A stretch of DNA of 64,000 bases from Litsea cubeba (lineage: Eukaryota > Streptophyta > Magnoliopsida > Laurales > Lauraceae). Each line of letters opens with the position of its first letter. Positions within the stretch are counted from its first letter, which is position 1. Position numbers and translations under genes: made by a program. The stretch lies in the NCBI GenBank assembly GCA_012931725.1, contig CM022951.1, positions 73,636,832-73,700,831 on the forward strand. The letters run 5' to 3'. Below the pieces are notes generated by a model. That model did not search any database. It saw only the letters and a list, made by a program, of their open reading frames with translations, and had not been told where the DNA came from. This document shows positions 22,821 through 34,621 of the stretch, piece by piece.

Positions 22821-23692
22821 GCTTCTAAATGTACCCTCATTTTTTCTTTGCACAATCACTTTCTCTCTACAGCCACCATTGAATTTTGAAAATTTGAAAA
22901 TTTCCTTTGCACACCTCTCATAATACCTAAACTAACCTCACCTAAGTGAGAGAGACAGAGACATAGGGAGAGGGAGAGAGAAAGACGGAGAGAGGGAGGC
23001 GGCGGAGGGTAGAGAGAGAGAGAGGGAGACGAAGGCGTTGGGTGGCGGAGGGAGGGCACGGAGAAAGAGAGAGAGAGAGACAGGGAGGTGGAGGCAACGG
23101 CGGTGGAGTTCAGAGAAGCGAGAGAGGTAGTTTGGAGATTTTTTACAAGGGTATACTGGTAATAATTTTTCTTTATAAATGGCAAGTGTGCAAAGAAGAG
23201 AGCTGCTAATGCTACATCCCAAACTTCTATGAGCACATCCCTTTATTTTAAGACCAATATATCCACGTGCGAAATTACCAAAATGGACATCATTCATAGT
23301 TTCATACATCGCCCAACTTCTCTCTACACTCACCCACCCCCACTCAGCCACCACCTCCCACTCTGGCAACACCGCTGGAAGGAAAGAGGGAGAGGAAGAG
23401 GGAGAGGGAGAGTGGGCAGCAGCGGGCAAGGAGAGGGAGAGAGGGAGAGACATAGGGAGAGAAATGGAGAAGGAGAGGGGGTGGGTGAAAGTAGGGGGGA
23501 AGAAGGGGAGTGAATTGAGAAACGGAGGGTGGAGCGGTTTGGGTATTTTGGAAAAAAGTGGGTGTGTTAAGAGAGATTTTGAAATCTTTTTGACTTATTT
23601 GGGGTGTGTAGAAAGAAGGGACGTTCTCAAATAAGTTTGGGTTGTGATATTAGCAACTCTTTGCAAAGAAAATGTGGTGTGCATTTAGAAGC
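22821..23692. mobile_element. Outer Mutator-like element, GA-rich core, interrupted by a second element
   Basis: The left end GCTTCTAAATG and a following CATTTTTTCTTTGCACA match the reverse complement of the right end (GCTTCTAAATGC, then CATTTTCTTTGCAAAG) once the nested element at 23198-23661 is removed. The core (22960-23130) is almost pure purine on the plus strand with CGGCGG/GGTGGCGGAGG islands. No clear target duplication is found for the outer element. It starts where homology to copy B of the duplication stops. Confidence 0.55.
23198..23661. mobile_element. Nested Mutator-like element with perfect 9-bp target duplication
   Basis: Inverted ends of about 60 bp begin GAGAGCTGCTAATGC and, on the other strand, AAGAGTTGCTAATATC, both continuing CCCAAACTT. 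Both sides are flanked by TGCAAAGAA (23189-23197 and 23662-23670). The 9-bp duplication and long inverted ends point to the Mutator superfamily. The core is GA-rich (GGGAGAGGGAGAG-like) and has no transposase. Confidence 0.8.
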
Positions 23693-24819
23693 CGGAAAGT
23701 GACGATAATTTCGGATCCATTGGACGAAGATGCCCTCATAACATTTCATATTGACACAAACACCCTCGGCAATTTTTCCTACGCTTGTCTGCGCGGAGCA
23801 TTGAGAAGCTAGAGAAATGATTGCAAAAGCATCCACTCACATGGTGTTTCATTTTTTTTTTTTTTTGTGTTATTGTTTGATTGATTAAGTATAACCGTTC
23901 ATCTTCAAGTTTTTATATCTCATCAGTCCTTTTTTTTTCTTTGGTGGTTGTTATGAATTATCTATAATGGGTTCTTCCCAACAATTGCCACATTGATCAA
24001 AACAAAATTACAATTGACTTGTTTTAGGTAATATGTGGCCATCAGTTAGAACATATATTTTCTACAAGTCAACACATGAAAGTTGAAAAAGAAAAAGAAA
24101 AAAAATCTGTCATTCTCAACAAATTCTTGCAAAGCCGTTCCAGATGTAGCTGTCATCATCCAAACAAGTGTAACTATCTGACATGATATAGGATATAATT
24201 AATGATGGACCTAGATTTCATCCCATATACACCATCTGAATAATAATGAGAATTGAATCATATGAGAGATCCCAATTGCAGATTTTCCTACTATCTCAGA
24301 GACTATTTGCTGATATAATGTTTAGCACCCAATTGTATTAGTGATGTAGGCCATCAACTTGTTGGACCATGATGTTTCTTTTACATCCACCTCTCCATCC
24401 AAAAGAAACGACCCACTGATCAATCATATGTGCCTTTTCTCACCAACCAACAAATGCATAGAACCATTGGAGCATAGAATGTATCACATATCATAAAAGG
24501 CCATCAAACCAACGTCATGTCTTACAACCATGGCCCAGCTGTAGATATGCATGTGCCATGCCATGCCAATGGATAGACTTTTTTAAACCATCTTTTCATT
24601 TCTTTCTTTTAAAAATACATAGAACTCCCCCTTAATAAGCTCTTATTTGATGGTTACCAAATACTGAATTATAGAATAAGGCTTTTTTTAAAAAATTTAT
24701 CCAACAGTCTAATTCTAAATTAAAGCTTAAAAATTAGAACTTTTATTTTAGACCTTAATTTAATTAGATCTTATTAATTAGTTTAGAGTTACCAAATGGG
24801 CCCTTTATATTTTAAACAA
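23693..24819. other. Intergenic, no gene seen
   Basis: AT-rich DNA with T runs. Short open frames lack domains and coding bias. I see neither exon 1 of the tyrosine aminotransferase nor a promoter that could serve copy A. Confidence 0.55.
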
Positions 24820-25635
24820 GGGAAATTTCCAAAAAAGCCTTTAACTTTTGGGTGATTTTCAAAAAATTAAAGGATAAAAAGAATTTAATATTTCAAAAAC
24901 GTATGAAAGTTTGTAAGACTTCTCTCACTCAATTCCAATCCGGCAATCCGTACCCATTGCCGGTAATTTTGTATAAACAAAAACTCAGAAGGACAAAAGT
25001 GCTCTTAGTGAGTAGTAAGTAGGATAAAAAGGAAATTTTCAAAGCAATCCTAAATTTTTTAGGTGGGCACTCTAATTATTAACCTAGTCAATAGTTAATT
25101 TCAGTTTTCACGTCATGATCCATCCAATATTTGGGCACTCTAATTATTAAGGTAAATTTCACTGCAATCAATGCATTGTGTTATATAAGTGACTTGGAAC
25201 AAGAAAAAGTGATCTTATAGTTGGTCCAACATTTTGGAGAATGAATGAAATCAAATAGATTTTTTTCATTTTGAATTAAAAAAAAATAACTGCCAACAGA
25301 GGATGGAGACCTCCCAACAGGACCTAATTGAAAAAAGTCTTGAAAACTTTCATACATTTTTGAAATATTCAATTCCTTCGTCCTTTTTTGAAAACCACCT
25401 AAAAAGTTTAGGACTGTTTTGAAAATTTCCTTGTTACCTACTTACTACTCACTAAGGGTTCTTTTATCCTTTTCAGTTTTTGTTTATACAAAGTTGCCGG
25501 CGGTGGGTATAGATTGCTGGATTGGATCTGATTGAAATAAATCTTAAAAATTTTCATATATTTTTGAAATATTGAATTCTTTTGACCTTTTTTTGAAAAT
25601 CACCCAAAAGTTAAGGACTTTTTTGAAAATCTCCC
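24820..25635. mobile_element. Fold-back Mutator-like element with perfect 9-bp target duplication
   Basis: Arms of about 250 bp are inverted copies: the left arm starts GGGAAATTTCC and the right arm, read in reverse, GGGAGATTTTC. Both go through TTAACTTTTGGGTGATTTTC, then CCGGCAATC/CCAGCAATC, and GAGTAGTAAGTAGG. Flanks are TTTAAACAA on both sides (24811-24819, 25636-25644). A third partial copy of the arm lies at about 25320-25440, and ACTCTAATTATTAA is doubled in the loop. No transposase frame is present. Confidence 0.85.
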
Positions 25636-25644
25636 TTTAAACAA

Positions 25645-26140
25645 AATCAGACTTTACAAGAAAAAAACCCATTGGATGGCCCATGCACGAAAAAGGACAT
25701 TATAGTAATACATAAAAATGGCGCTCGCACCAATTTTAACCTTTTTTTTTCACCTTTTACACCAAAGGACGATATTGTCGCTCATTTTAATTAAGCAATA
25801 ATGTCGTTGCTTGTGCCTTCTTTCTCTTCTTCCAGAATATAATGGGCTGAAATTGTTTTATAAATATCTCTGCTAAAAGACCTTCTTTTGAGATTTCATC
25901 ATCTAATACACTTTCATACTAGAAATCAATCTATACCCAGTGACCACATTCAATAAATCTAAAAAAAAAAAAATTGTGAAAGAAAACCCCAACTTTCCAC
26001 ATCCAAACAACTCCATTTTTTTCTACAAAATCGCCACACAAGTCAAACTGTTTCCTACAAGTTAAGAATTTTTTTTTACCCAAATAAAAGTTGAGAGATT
26101 TCTAATAAAAAAAACTCCCCCAGTCTACAAAAGTCCCAAA
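25645..26140. other. Intergenic, no gene seen
   Basis: AT-rich spacer between the fold-back element and copy B of the duplication. It contains only homopolymer runs and short open frames without recognisable features. Confidence 0.5.
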
Positions 26141-26614
26141 TACCCACGTATATCCATGACAGCTTGCCTTATTAGGCAAAAAGGGTAAAATTGCAGATGC
26201 ACTGTTGGTTGCCTCAATAGGGAAGGCCCATGGGCCATGGTGTTAGCCGCTTGTCACCTTTCATTGTTGACCACTGCCCCACCCTTTTTAATTTTTGAAT
26301 TTGGTTGAAGGCAGGGATCAAAGCAGCTAGGATCACTTGATCAATCTGCTTTGCTATTGTATGCCATGCATATTGATCGGTTGATCCTGCGAATCTGCAG
26401 TATATATGGTTAGCCTAGGGTGCACCAGATGGACAACCCTGTTTGAACAATCATACAGTTGAGCCAGTGGCCATGAGTCATGATGAAACGTTATTCATGG
26501 ATGATCAAATCTAATAACTAAGTAAAATAAACAGCTTATTTCTTATGCAGTTTTTCAAAGGAGCTCTTTCCAGCTTGTCTAATGAATAATGATGCAGCAT
26601 TTATGCCTTTTTGC

Positions 26615-29600
26615 TTAATGTTTCTTGGCATGCCTTTGGCAGAAAGATTTCACTCTCTCAAGACCATCTTCAAGAGCAGATGGCCCTGTAGCAAAAGTGA
26701 CCCGAAGCCAATTTTTTAACCCCACTGCAGATCCTGCAAGAAAATACAATTTGGTTATTTCATTAATTAGTAGATCCTCAAGTGCAAAAGAAGCAAGATT
26801 ATCTCACTTTTGCTAGTAAATAAGAAATCATCTTGTCATGCTTGTCTGTGACAACAGCCCATTGTGTGTCAAGAAAATTGATCAGCTTTGACATGCACTA
26901 TGCAATATTTAATTTAGGAAAACAAATTGCAATCAACTACTGAAAGAAAGGACTCCATTTATATGAGAAAAAAAAAAAAAATGATTACGAATGTTTAGTC
27001 ACCCATCAAATTTATTGCTGCATCATTACATGTTATAATTAATACATTCCTCTTGCAGTTCATGGATTTTATATATGCTATGCAACTACCCTTCCTCTCA
27101 AATAGATGACAAAAAAAAAAAAAGGGGGCATCCATGATCCTGTAATGCAATTCTACACTAGCAACCCAACCCTCCTCACCTGGTAGAATAATAACCGATT
27201 CCTCCTTTGCCAGCTTGCAGCAGAAGTCTACATCATCAAGAATGTCTTCCAGAAGTGATAAATCCAGCTTGACCTGCATTGCATTATATGAGAAAATTTC
27301 TGCAAACCTACATGTGCCCACAAAAATGCAGAACTCAAATTTCATGTTTGCTCACCATTGCAGACATGGCTCCCTCTGGTTTGTATGGGCAAGTAATGCA
27401 ATCGATCTCTTTTATTCTCTCACAACATATATCTGCCGTTTGCTTTAGTTTACGAGTGGTCTCATTAAAGAAATCCTCTCCTGTATCCCCAAGGATCTGA
27501 GGTATTGCACCCTAATCCATTAAACACGGTAGATATTGTAAGATTTACAATCAACAACATAAACTTCATGATATTTGAAGTAATCAATATCTTTAGCCCA
27601 CATCAGTTGTATGCAAACTCATAGTGCCACTAGCCTATTCAGAAGAAACTCCTACATTTCTCACTTCATGTGTTTTGAATCCATTTCATGCACATGGTCA
27701 AGTAATGGTGAAAAATGGAGACATTACTCATACAATTATTCCATATATTTGTTTCTTTTTCTCGGAACTATGGTTAAGCCATCAGCTACAACAAAATCTC
27801 ATTATGTGGTTCAGATGAAGAGTTTATTGTTAAAAGAATCGAGCAAAAGCTATCAACATCTGACCAAACAATTGGACCTTCCTGATTTCATACATGTACA
27901 ATCTATTTTAGTGATGGATGACATGTTTTCTTTATGAAGTAGGAATGCTCAAGGTCCCCACATAGGTGGAATAAGGTTTTTGGAGTCTTTTTTTTTTTTT
28001 ATTTGGTAAAAAGGAGTATTGAGTCTTGACAATACACCATGAGTCTTGATAGTAAAAGCTCCCACAACATACCAATCAATATAACAGTAAATTCTCAATC
28101 AAGATGTCACACTTCTTTGGAGCCATGAAAGGCACCTATAGCTGCATAAATGTATTACTGTAAAATTGACACAGAGGCACCAGGCAGTGGCTATCATAAA
28201 TCCCAGTGCGCCAAGCTCATGAAAACGCAGCAGATGTTGGCCCTACATTGATTTGGTGCTAAGAATCAAACAGAACTCAGTTCTAATAATTATAAACACG
28301 CTTCTTTTCCAAAGTGGACATTAAAGGAGTTGCAAGCATACCCTGCAATATCAGATGATCCACAAGAGAACATCAGGTATTTCGCATCAAATGCTTTGGG
28401 GTAGGCTGTGCTCATGTTTACATTCTTCACCACGATAGGAATGTTTAACTCAATGAAGAATATCACAACTACTTAAAATTTCAGTAAGGTCAAGGAATGA
28501 AAACTGTAACCAACAATAGAACATTCCAATTGATCAAGTAGAGAGATTAGAAAAATGACAAGTATATCTTGGCTTCAACCCTGTGATATAAGAGAAATAA
28601 GAAAGGAACAAATACTAAAATTAGAAGAATTGCCAAAATATATATATATATATATATACATATTAAAGTATGCCTTTGACTAACCGGGACCACTAATTTT
28701 TATAGTTCTGAGTTCTGATCATTGACAATTCGTATGTTTTTCAATGGAACAAGACAATAATTTTTTTCACTTCTTGAACAAATATTAGGGCTAAATGCCC
28801 CATGTAATCATCATGGAGTCCATTCATAATTAAAAGGTGGTTGTGCTACGTTGGATCTTCAATTTCATAGGATTAGAAAATAGAACTTCCACATATCATA
28901 TGCCACTGATAAAACAGCTATATAGTAATATCATTAGTTAAAATACACCTCTTTTACTTCATGACAAGCTTAAATTGTGATTTTAAGATCATATGCCTTA
29001 TCACTATAGTTACTAGTTTTGTCACGGAATGGTTTCTGATAAAATACCACGTGCTAAGTACGATAGACAATATGATGTGAACTAGTCATACTATGGAGCC
29101 AAAGTCACAAAAGCAGGCATGATTAATTATTATAACAATGCTTTGAAAACTACATGTAGATGATTTATTTATCAATGGAAGTTAGCGAGCAAGAAGATAA
29201 TCCATGATCTTGAAATGCAAACCTGAATAAAGGTTACAGGATCAGCAGAGATGGTGAGATAGCTCTCAAAGCAGTCTAGAACCTGAGAAGAAAGAACAAC
29301 ATATGTTAGCACAGGTCCAGGTCACATCACCAAAGTCAGTCTTGAACAGCAAGAGACACATGTCAGCTTGCAAAATCTCCAGTGAAGAAAATCAAAAGAT
29401 CCTCAGAGAAAGCAAATAATACGCCAATCATGTCTGCATTTAAAGCATTGCTTTCCAGCAAGTGGCAACACATTTCACGGATGCAAGGAACATAACAGAA
29501 TGGTAAGGTAACCATACCAAGGTCTCACCTTTTAGAGAGAGAGAGATATGGCTGAATATTTAATAATGATAAAAAGATTACAGGAACAACATTCAGATCA

Positions 29601-31063
29601 AGGTGATGAGGACCAGCAATAGCAAAACTGCAATGATATTGACCATTAACAATCACAACATCTACTGTTAATACCCTCTTTAGTTAGTTTACATGATTCA
29701 TTGTTCCTTCTCTTGGTGAAATGGCTAAAATCTGCTTTTGTAAACCTACAGAGCACCTTGATCTCTCTAGATGCCCAAGCATTTCATTTCTCAGGGTGCC
29801 TTGTATAAGCATCTGGATAGATCAAGGTTTTATGATGAAATGTATGAGATCAAGGTTATCCATGCTCATAAAAAAATTGAAGCAAGGTCCAAATGGGTGC
29901 ATACACACCCACATCATAGTCGTATACGCATACAAGTTAACATGGAAGACAATGAGTGCATGAAGGATAAGAGATCATCTTTATCATCATTTCATTTTGT
30001 GCATATCATTAAGTCGGTATGTCAAAGCATAATTCAATGACTTCTTAACAGTTAGTACACACCTTGTTTTTTTTCAGAATGCCCCTTGGATCAGTCACTG
30101 CAATCCAACCAAGCCGCCAACCAGGCACAACCCATCTCTTCGATATTGACCCAAGAGTGAGAACTGGAACAAGTGAACCAAATGTTCCCATCGGCACAAA
30201 CGGGTTAGTCCCAAACGTGAGATGGCGATAAACTTCATCCGCAATAACAAGAATTCCAAGCTTCTTAGCAGTCTTGGCCACCTAAATGCAATACAATTGC
30301 AATCATAAAAGGATAAAAGATCCCATCTGACCACATATATATATTTTTATTTTATTTTTCTGAAAACTTCAAAACCCAAATTAGAGGCCACAAACCTCAG
30401 CCAAATGCTCGTAAGTGAAGACATTTCCGCAAGGATTCCCTGGGTTTATGACAACCATCGCGACAGTGTTCTTGTCTGCTACAGACTTGAGAGAATCAAG
30501 ATCAATTTCCCAACTCCTCTCTGGATTGAGGTTGTAATCCCGGACTTCAACCCCACAGAAAGCAGCACATGATTTGTAGTAAGAGTAACCTGGTCTTGGG
30601 AGCAAGATATTTGCCCCAGGGCGACTGAGAACTGTAAGAACAGTCTCAATTGCTTGGGTACAACCCACTGTGATAAAAATATCATCAGATGAAAGCTTGT
30701 ATGGGAGATCTCTAGAGAGATGCTCCGCTATTGCCCTGCAAAAAAAAATCAACATAAATAGAAAGACTGACACAAAAGAAAACCTCAGGGCGCATCTGTG
30801 AAGCTTCTGTTCCCATGGGAAGTTTTTTATTCTGCATCAATGGCAAAAGCTTTTCTGCGGAATCACAAAAAAAATCAAGCTCATTTTCTCTGGAGAGCGA
30901 GCAGTGTCTCACTTTTTTCTCACCTTTTCCGCGGAAATGAAATGCATTTCTCTGATTCTCTAAACCACTTCTCTAGTATCTAAATCTAAAAATCAGCTTT
31001 CCAAGAGATCGGGATGAAATGACTACACTTGGGAAAATCAAAATCAGAGGAAACCATAAACAG

Positions 31064-31098
<35 letters not shown>

Positions 31099-31861
31099 AG
31101 CTTTCCAAAAGATGGCGGAAAAATGACTTCACAATTGGGGCATGTTTGTGTGGTGCCACAGAAACAGAAAATCAAATTTTCCACGGAAAACCTTCTCCCA
31201 CCTCCTCCCATTGGAAATGGTTTTCTACTGATCGCAGTAAAGTCAGTTCATTTTCAGGTTTTTCGAAAAGCCGCAGCACCAAAAATGGAATTTTAAACAT
31301 CCCGGAAAAGTGTTTCCACTTACCATGCATTTTCCAAACGTTCCCGGGCAAATCAAAATCAGAGGAAACGACTGTAAACAGAACAAATAAATGGGACTTG
31401 CTTCACCTCAGAACCTGCTTCTTCTTTTCCACGTAAAATGCGAAATGGTATGGAATGTGGATAGTTTTCTCTCCACCTCCATTTTCTCCTCATCCAAACA
31501 CATTCTCAAAAGTCCCCAAAGACTACAAAAGTTTAAACTGAACTAGAAGAGAAGAGAAGATATTTGGGTTTTACCTTCTTGCAGGGAGGATGCCCACTGG
31601 GGGAGTGTAGGAGTTGTAGTTTGCGGATCGGACGGCTGAGATGATGGCATCAACAGCAACGGGAGTAGTATGAAAACAGGGGAATGCGGAGGGATCACCA
31701 ATGGCGAGGGAGATGGTGGGCCTTTGATCTCGACCGTCGAGATTGGCCGTAATGGTTTGGTACACGCTGCGGACTGTATGCTGAGCAGCTAATATTATCT
31801 CGTGGTTTGGATTGAAACTCCATTTCTCTACTCCCTCTCCCTCTCCCTCTGTGTTCTCCAT
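26615..31861 (-). CDS. Tyrosine aminotransferase (copy B), intact
   Basis: Fold-type-I PLP enzyme that moves the amino group of tyrosine to 2-oxoglutarate, giving 4-hydroxyphenylpyruvate for tocopherol, plastoquinone and phenolic pathways. Plant relatives also act on other substrates (nicotianamine, thiohydroximates). Seven exons, 31861-31575, 30735-30396, 30281-30063, 29282-29223, 27511-27356, 27273-27180, 26733-26615, all GT-AG and in phase, give 424 residues. Seen motifs: SLAIGDPSAFPCF, NSYTPPVGILPARR, VGCTQAIETVL, RPGYSYYKSC, NPGNPCGNVFTYEHLAE, ADEVYRHLTFG, the PLP lysine about residue 257 in GSISKRWVVPGWRLG, and the carboxylate-binding Arg about residue 396 in KNWLRVTFAT. No transit peptide is visible, so cytosol is inferred. 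The first ATG of exon 1 (MENTEGEGEG) is taken as start; an in-frame TTG just before it is not. Residues differ from copy C mainly in exons 1 and 5. Confidence 0.93.
28075..29200. other. Part of intron 4 found only in copy B
   Basis: In copy A the marks CATACC and ATGATCTTGA are adjacent, whereas here about 1.1 kb lies between them. It contains a (TA)n tract at about 28639-28658 and no open frame of note. Without terminal repeats it could equally be original intron sequence deleted from copy A. Confidence 0.55.
29701..30031. mobile_element. 331-bp insertion in intron 3 of copy B, flanked by ATTCA
   Basis: Copy A reads ACATGATTCAATAACTTC without interruption, whereas copy B has 331 bp between two ATTCA copies (29696-29700 and 30032-30036). 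The insert is less AT-rich than the intron and has an open frame on the plus strand (with ALYKHLDRSRFYDEMYEIKV) that I cannot assign. The 5-bp duplication shows a real transposition or repair event, but the ends (TTGTTCC..AAGCATA) do not fit a class I know. Confidence 0.7.
30736..31574. other. Intron 1 of copy B, with a 34-A run
   Basis: The interval holds a pure A tract at 31064-31097 and two copies of AAATCAAAATCAGAGGAAAC (about 31036 and 31346). Motifs such as TTTTCCACGGAAAA and CATTTTCC are repeated. This looks like transposon-derived sequence. The Lys-rich open frame across the A run is not a gene. Confidence 0.6.
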
Positions 31862-34621
31862 CAATCCTCTTCTACTCCTAATCTTCTACTTCTGCTGCTG
31901 TTTCATCCTCTTCTTCTTCTTCAATCAAAATAAATGAGAGAGAAAATAGCAAACTGACAAGAGTCACAAGTCCCCACATACACATACAAACAACACATTG
32001 TCAGTGAAACAAGCAAGATGGTTTGTAATGTCATTTTCTCCTGGGAAGGGATAATCACAGAACACCCTACATTTTTTGGTAATTACAAAGTGGGCTAATC
32101 TGGTGGGATGAAAAAAAAAAAAATTTTTTGGTAGAAAGATAATTCATTAAAAAGAAACCAAACAGACAACAACAACAAAACAAAGGATTTGATTTGGTGG
32201 GATGAACTTGATGGTGCTATACGCGTGGCATATTTACCTGGGCTAGTTGGGGCATGACAATCATGATGGAGGTGGGAGATGAAAAAGTGTCAACGTGATA
32301 CATAGGAGTGCGAAATATCAATCCCATTAAGTCATCATAATCTCTTGATCATAAGCCATTATGAAGGACTATCTTCCATTTTTTATCAAATAACTATTTT
32401 TATTAATTAAAAGATCTCGGTCAACAACCATTAAGAGTCTCATTTTTCCTTTTGCAGTTTAGTTAGTAAAATTCAACTTATTCTTTTGTTAATGTTCCAC
32501 TAACATAATAATCCGTATTAAGCACAATTCAACTTATTCTTTTGTTAATGTTCCACTGACATAATAATTCATACTAAACAAAGGCATGACCAACACATTA
32601 AGGGTTCCCACTTCATTTAACTACTTTTGATAAGATATCAACACAATAAATAAATGGAACATATGCCCTTTTTTCCACGTAAAATCTACTTTCAAGGGTT
32701 GTTTGACTGTGGAGAAAATAATGGCATGGAAAGTAGATAGTTTTCTCTCCCTCCATTTTTTTCCTCATCCAAATACATTTCCACTTGCCATCAAACTAGG
32801 AACATGGTTTCTTGGTTCTTTTCTCATGGAAAGGGATAATGATGGAACCACCTGACTTTTCTATGTAATTACAAAGGGCGAGCTAATCTGGTTTCTATCT
32901 GGTGGGATGAATTTTTTTTTCTTCTTTTTGAGAGAACCCACAGCAAACTGGTTGAAGGTTGTCTGTTAGTGGATGGTTATAGTGGTTTCTGTTATAAGAT
33001 TAATATAATTAGTCATTTGTAAAACTAGAAAAGTTAGGGTTGTTTGTAGTTATAAAAAAAACATAGGTGTGCTATATATAAATTTCCGAGTGTCCAAAAA
33101 TATAGACAGAAGGCACGTGCACTTTTTGTTCTTATTTAGTTTAGTACAATCCCACCAAACCGCCCTCTCAGCAAAGTGGGGTCAAAATAGAAGGGGGGGG
33201 GCACGTGCTGGACAGATCAGTTCTTTGAGGCTAGAGTTATAAATCCATCAAATAACTCATTTTTTTCACTGCCCAGATCAGTTCAATTTCTTTTAGGTGG
33301 TGGATATATTATATATTCAATCCAAATAATTTTAATTTTGATTAGAATGAAATTTGCTATATAATATGATCAGACTGCGGGATCATCTTTCAAAATGTAA
33401 GCCATCCATTTGGACAGACCCATGAGTTGGATGTTTTAAAAGCATGAATATAACTAGAGTAATCTTAAACTAGTCTCAATAATGGATTCATCTCTGTAGA
33501 TTATGAGTTGGCCCAAACATGATTGAGCCATTGTTTAGATTAAAAAGACTCATTCGGACGTTGCATTTTTTGAATGTCCATGGAGCAGTATGATGGTTTG
33601 ATGGCGCGATGACATTTTGTGAGGGGCAGTTAAACAAGTGGAAATTTATGGGAGGGGGCCTAAAATTGCCGGCAAAAAATCATGATAAAGTTCTACTCAA
33701 TCCAATCATATTCGTCCCTTCATCTAATTAGCCCTTGAAAATATTTTTCATCTCTACAAAAACTGAGATGAAGATGGCACATTTTAACATCTGTCTAATG
33801 ATTGGATAGAAAGGAACCCCAATACTCCATCGACCTCCTTTAAAGCAAAAACCTAAATATCCAACCCAAAATAAGCCCGCCATAAGTCAGTTTCATCTAG
33901 TTCATTCAATTCATTAAGGTGGTAAAGTTATGTGAGGCCCATGTATTTTGCCATTTTCCTGGATCAACGCTGCGTTCCCTTGTTATTCTCCTATTTGCAG
34001 GCCACCTAAGTCTTCCACATTGAGGTCGTCATAATCAATGCTGTGGATAAGAGATAATAGACCATAAAATATACACAGAGACAGGGTATTAGGATTTGTA
34101 CAAGATCCAATTACCAAATTTGCTTGCTTGTTCTGCTGTTGGAGAACATGTGGATCTGTACCTCTAGCTCAGCTTTAGACCCTCAGCATAAGTGGGTAAG
34201 AGTATTAAACCTGCGAACACAGCAAAAGGGACCCAAATGCGTAGAAAAGAGAGAGATCTAATTCAAGAAGACATCAGATCCAGTCACCAAGTCTCCTTGT
34301 TTGTTCTACTGATCGGAAAAAGTTGTGATCCCAAGCTCAACTTAGGCAGTCAGCAGTCAGCATAGGTGGGCAGAGCAATCAACAAGCACAAACAAAAGGC
34401 CCCAAAATGCATACAGAAGATGGATACCAAATTCCATGACATAATATTTTAAGTATGTTTCTTTTAGCAGAAAATCACCATCATTTACAGTAGCCACTGA
34501 TTTATTCAAGTCCAATGGTAATAGCAGAAATCTAAGAGCAGTGTGCCACCAGGGAGATCCAACGCGCTGTTGTCGATCTCAATCACCACCCTGTTCAATG
34601 ATACAAATCCAAGTCAAAAGC
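31862..34621. other. Intergenic between copies B and C
   Basis: It contains the promoter of copy B. A block with TAGTTTTCTCTCC..CCTCATCCAAA and GGGATAATCA..GGTGGGATGA sequences near 31460-32130 recurs, diverged, at about 32700-32915. A 56-bp unit is tandemly doubled at 32470-32579 (AATTCAACTTATTCTTTTGT). Around 32960-33120 an LTR-like stretch may be present. No gene is seen. Confidence 0.55.
32470..32579. repeat. Tandem repeat, two 56-bp units
   Basis: Both units start AATTCAACTTATTCTTTTGT and continue through AATGTTCCACT with a few substitutions. Non-coding. Confidence 0.85.

Larger units (their letters stand above)
16350..22825. repeat. Segmental duplication, copy A
   Basis: This block is homologous to 26141-30765, in the same orientation. 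Homology starts near TATATCCATGACAGCTT and ends just past exon 2 of the tyrosine aminotransferase. It therefore holds the 3' flank and exons 2-7 but not exon 1. Exon 4 is identical in the two copies (60 of 60) and exon 7 differs at about 2 of 119 positions, so the duplication is recent. Copy A carries two solo LTRs and about 450 bp (19172-19620) absent from B. Copy B carries about 1.1 kb (28075-29200) and a 331-bp insertion absent from A. Confidence 0.92.
26141..30765. repeat. Segmental duplication, copy B
   Basis: Same-orientation partner of 16350-22825. It contains exons 2-7 and the 3' flank of the intact tyrosine aminotransferase gene. Because the homology stops inside intron 1, copy B's own exon 1 and promoter (31575-32000) lie outside the duplicated unit. 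Confidence 0.92.

Noticed and set aside
22856..23513. Several overlapping frames rich in Ser, Leu, Arg and Glu
   Set aside because: They follow the purine-rich cores of Mutator-like elements, which are open in several frames on both strands.
31029..31436. 135-codon Lys-rich frame
   Set aside because: It is produced by a 34-A run within intron 1 of the intact aminotransferase.
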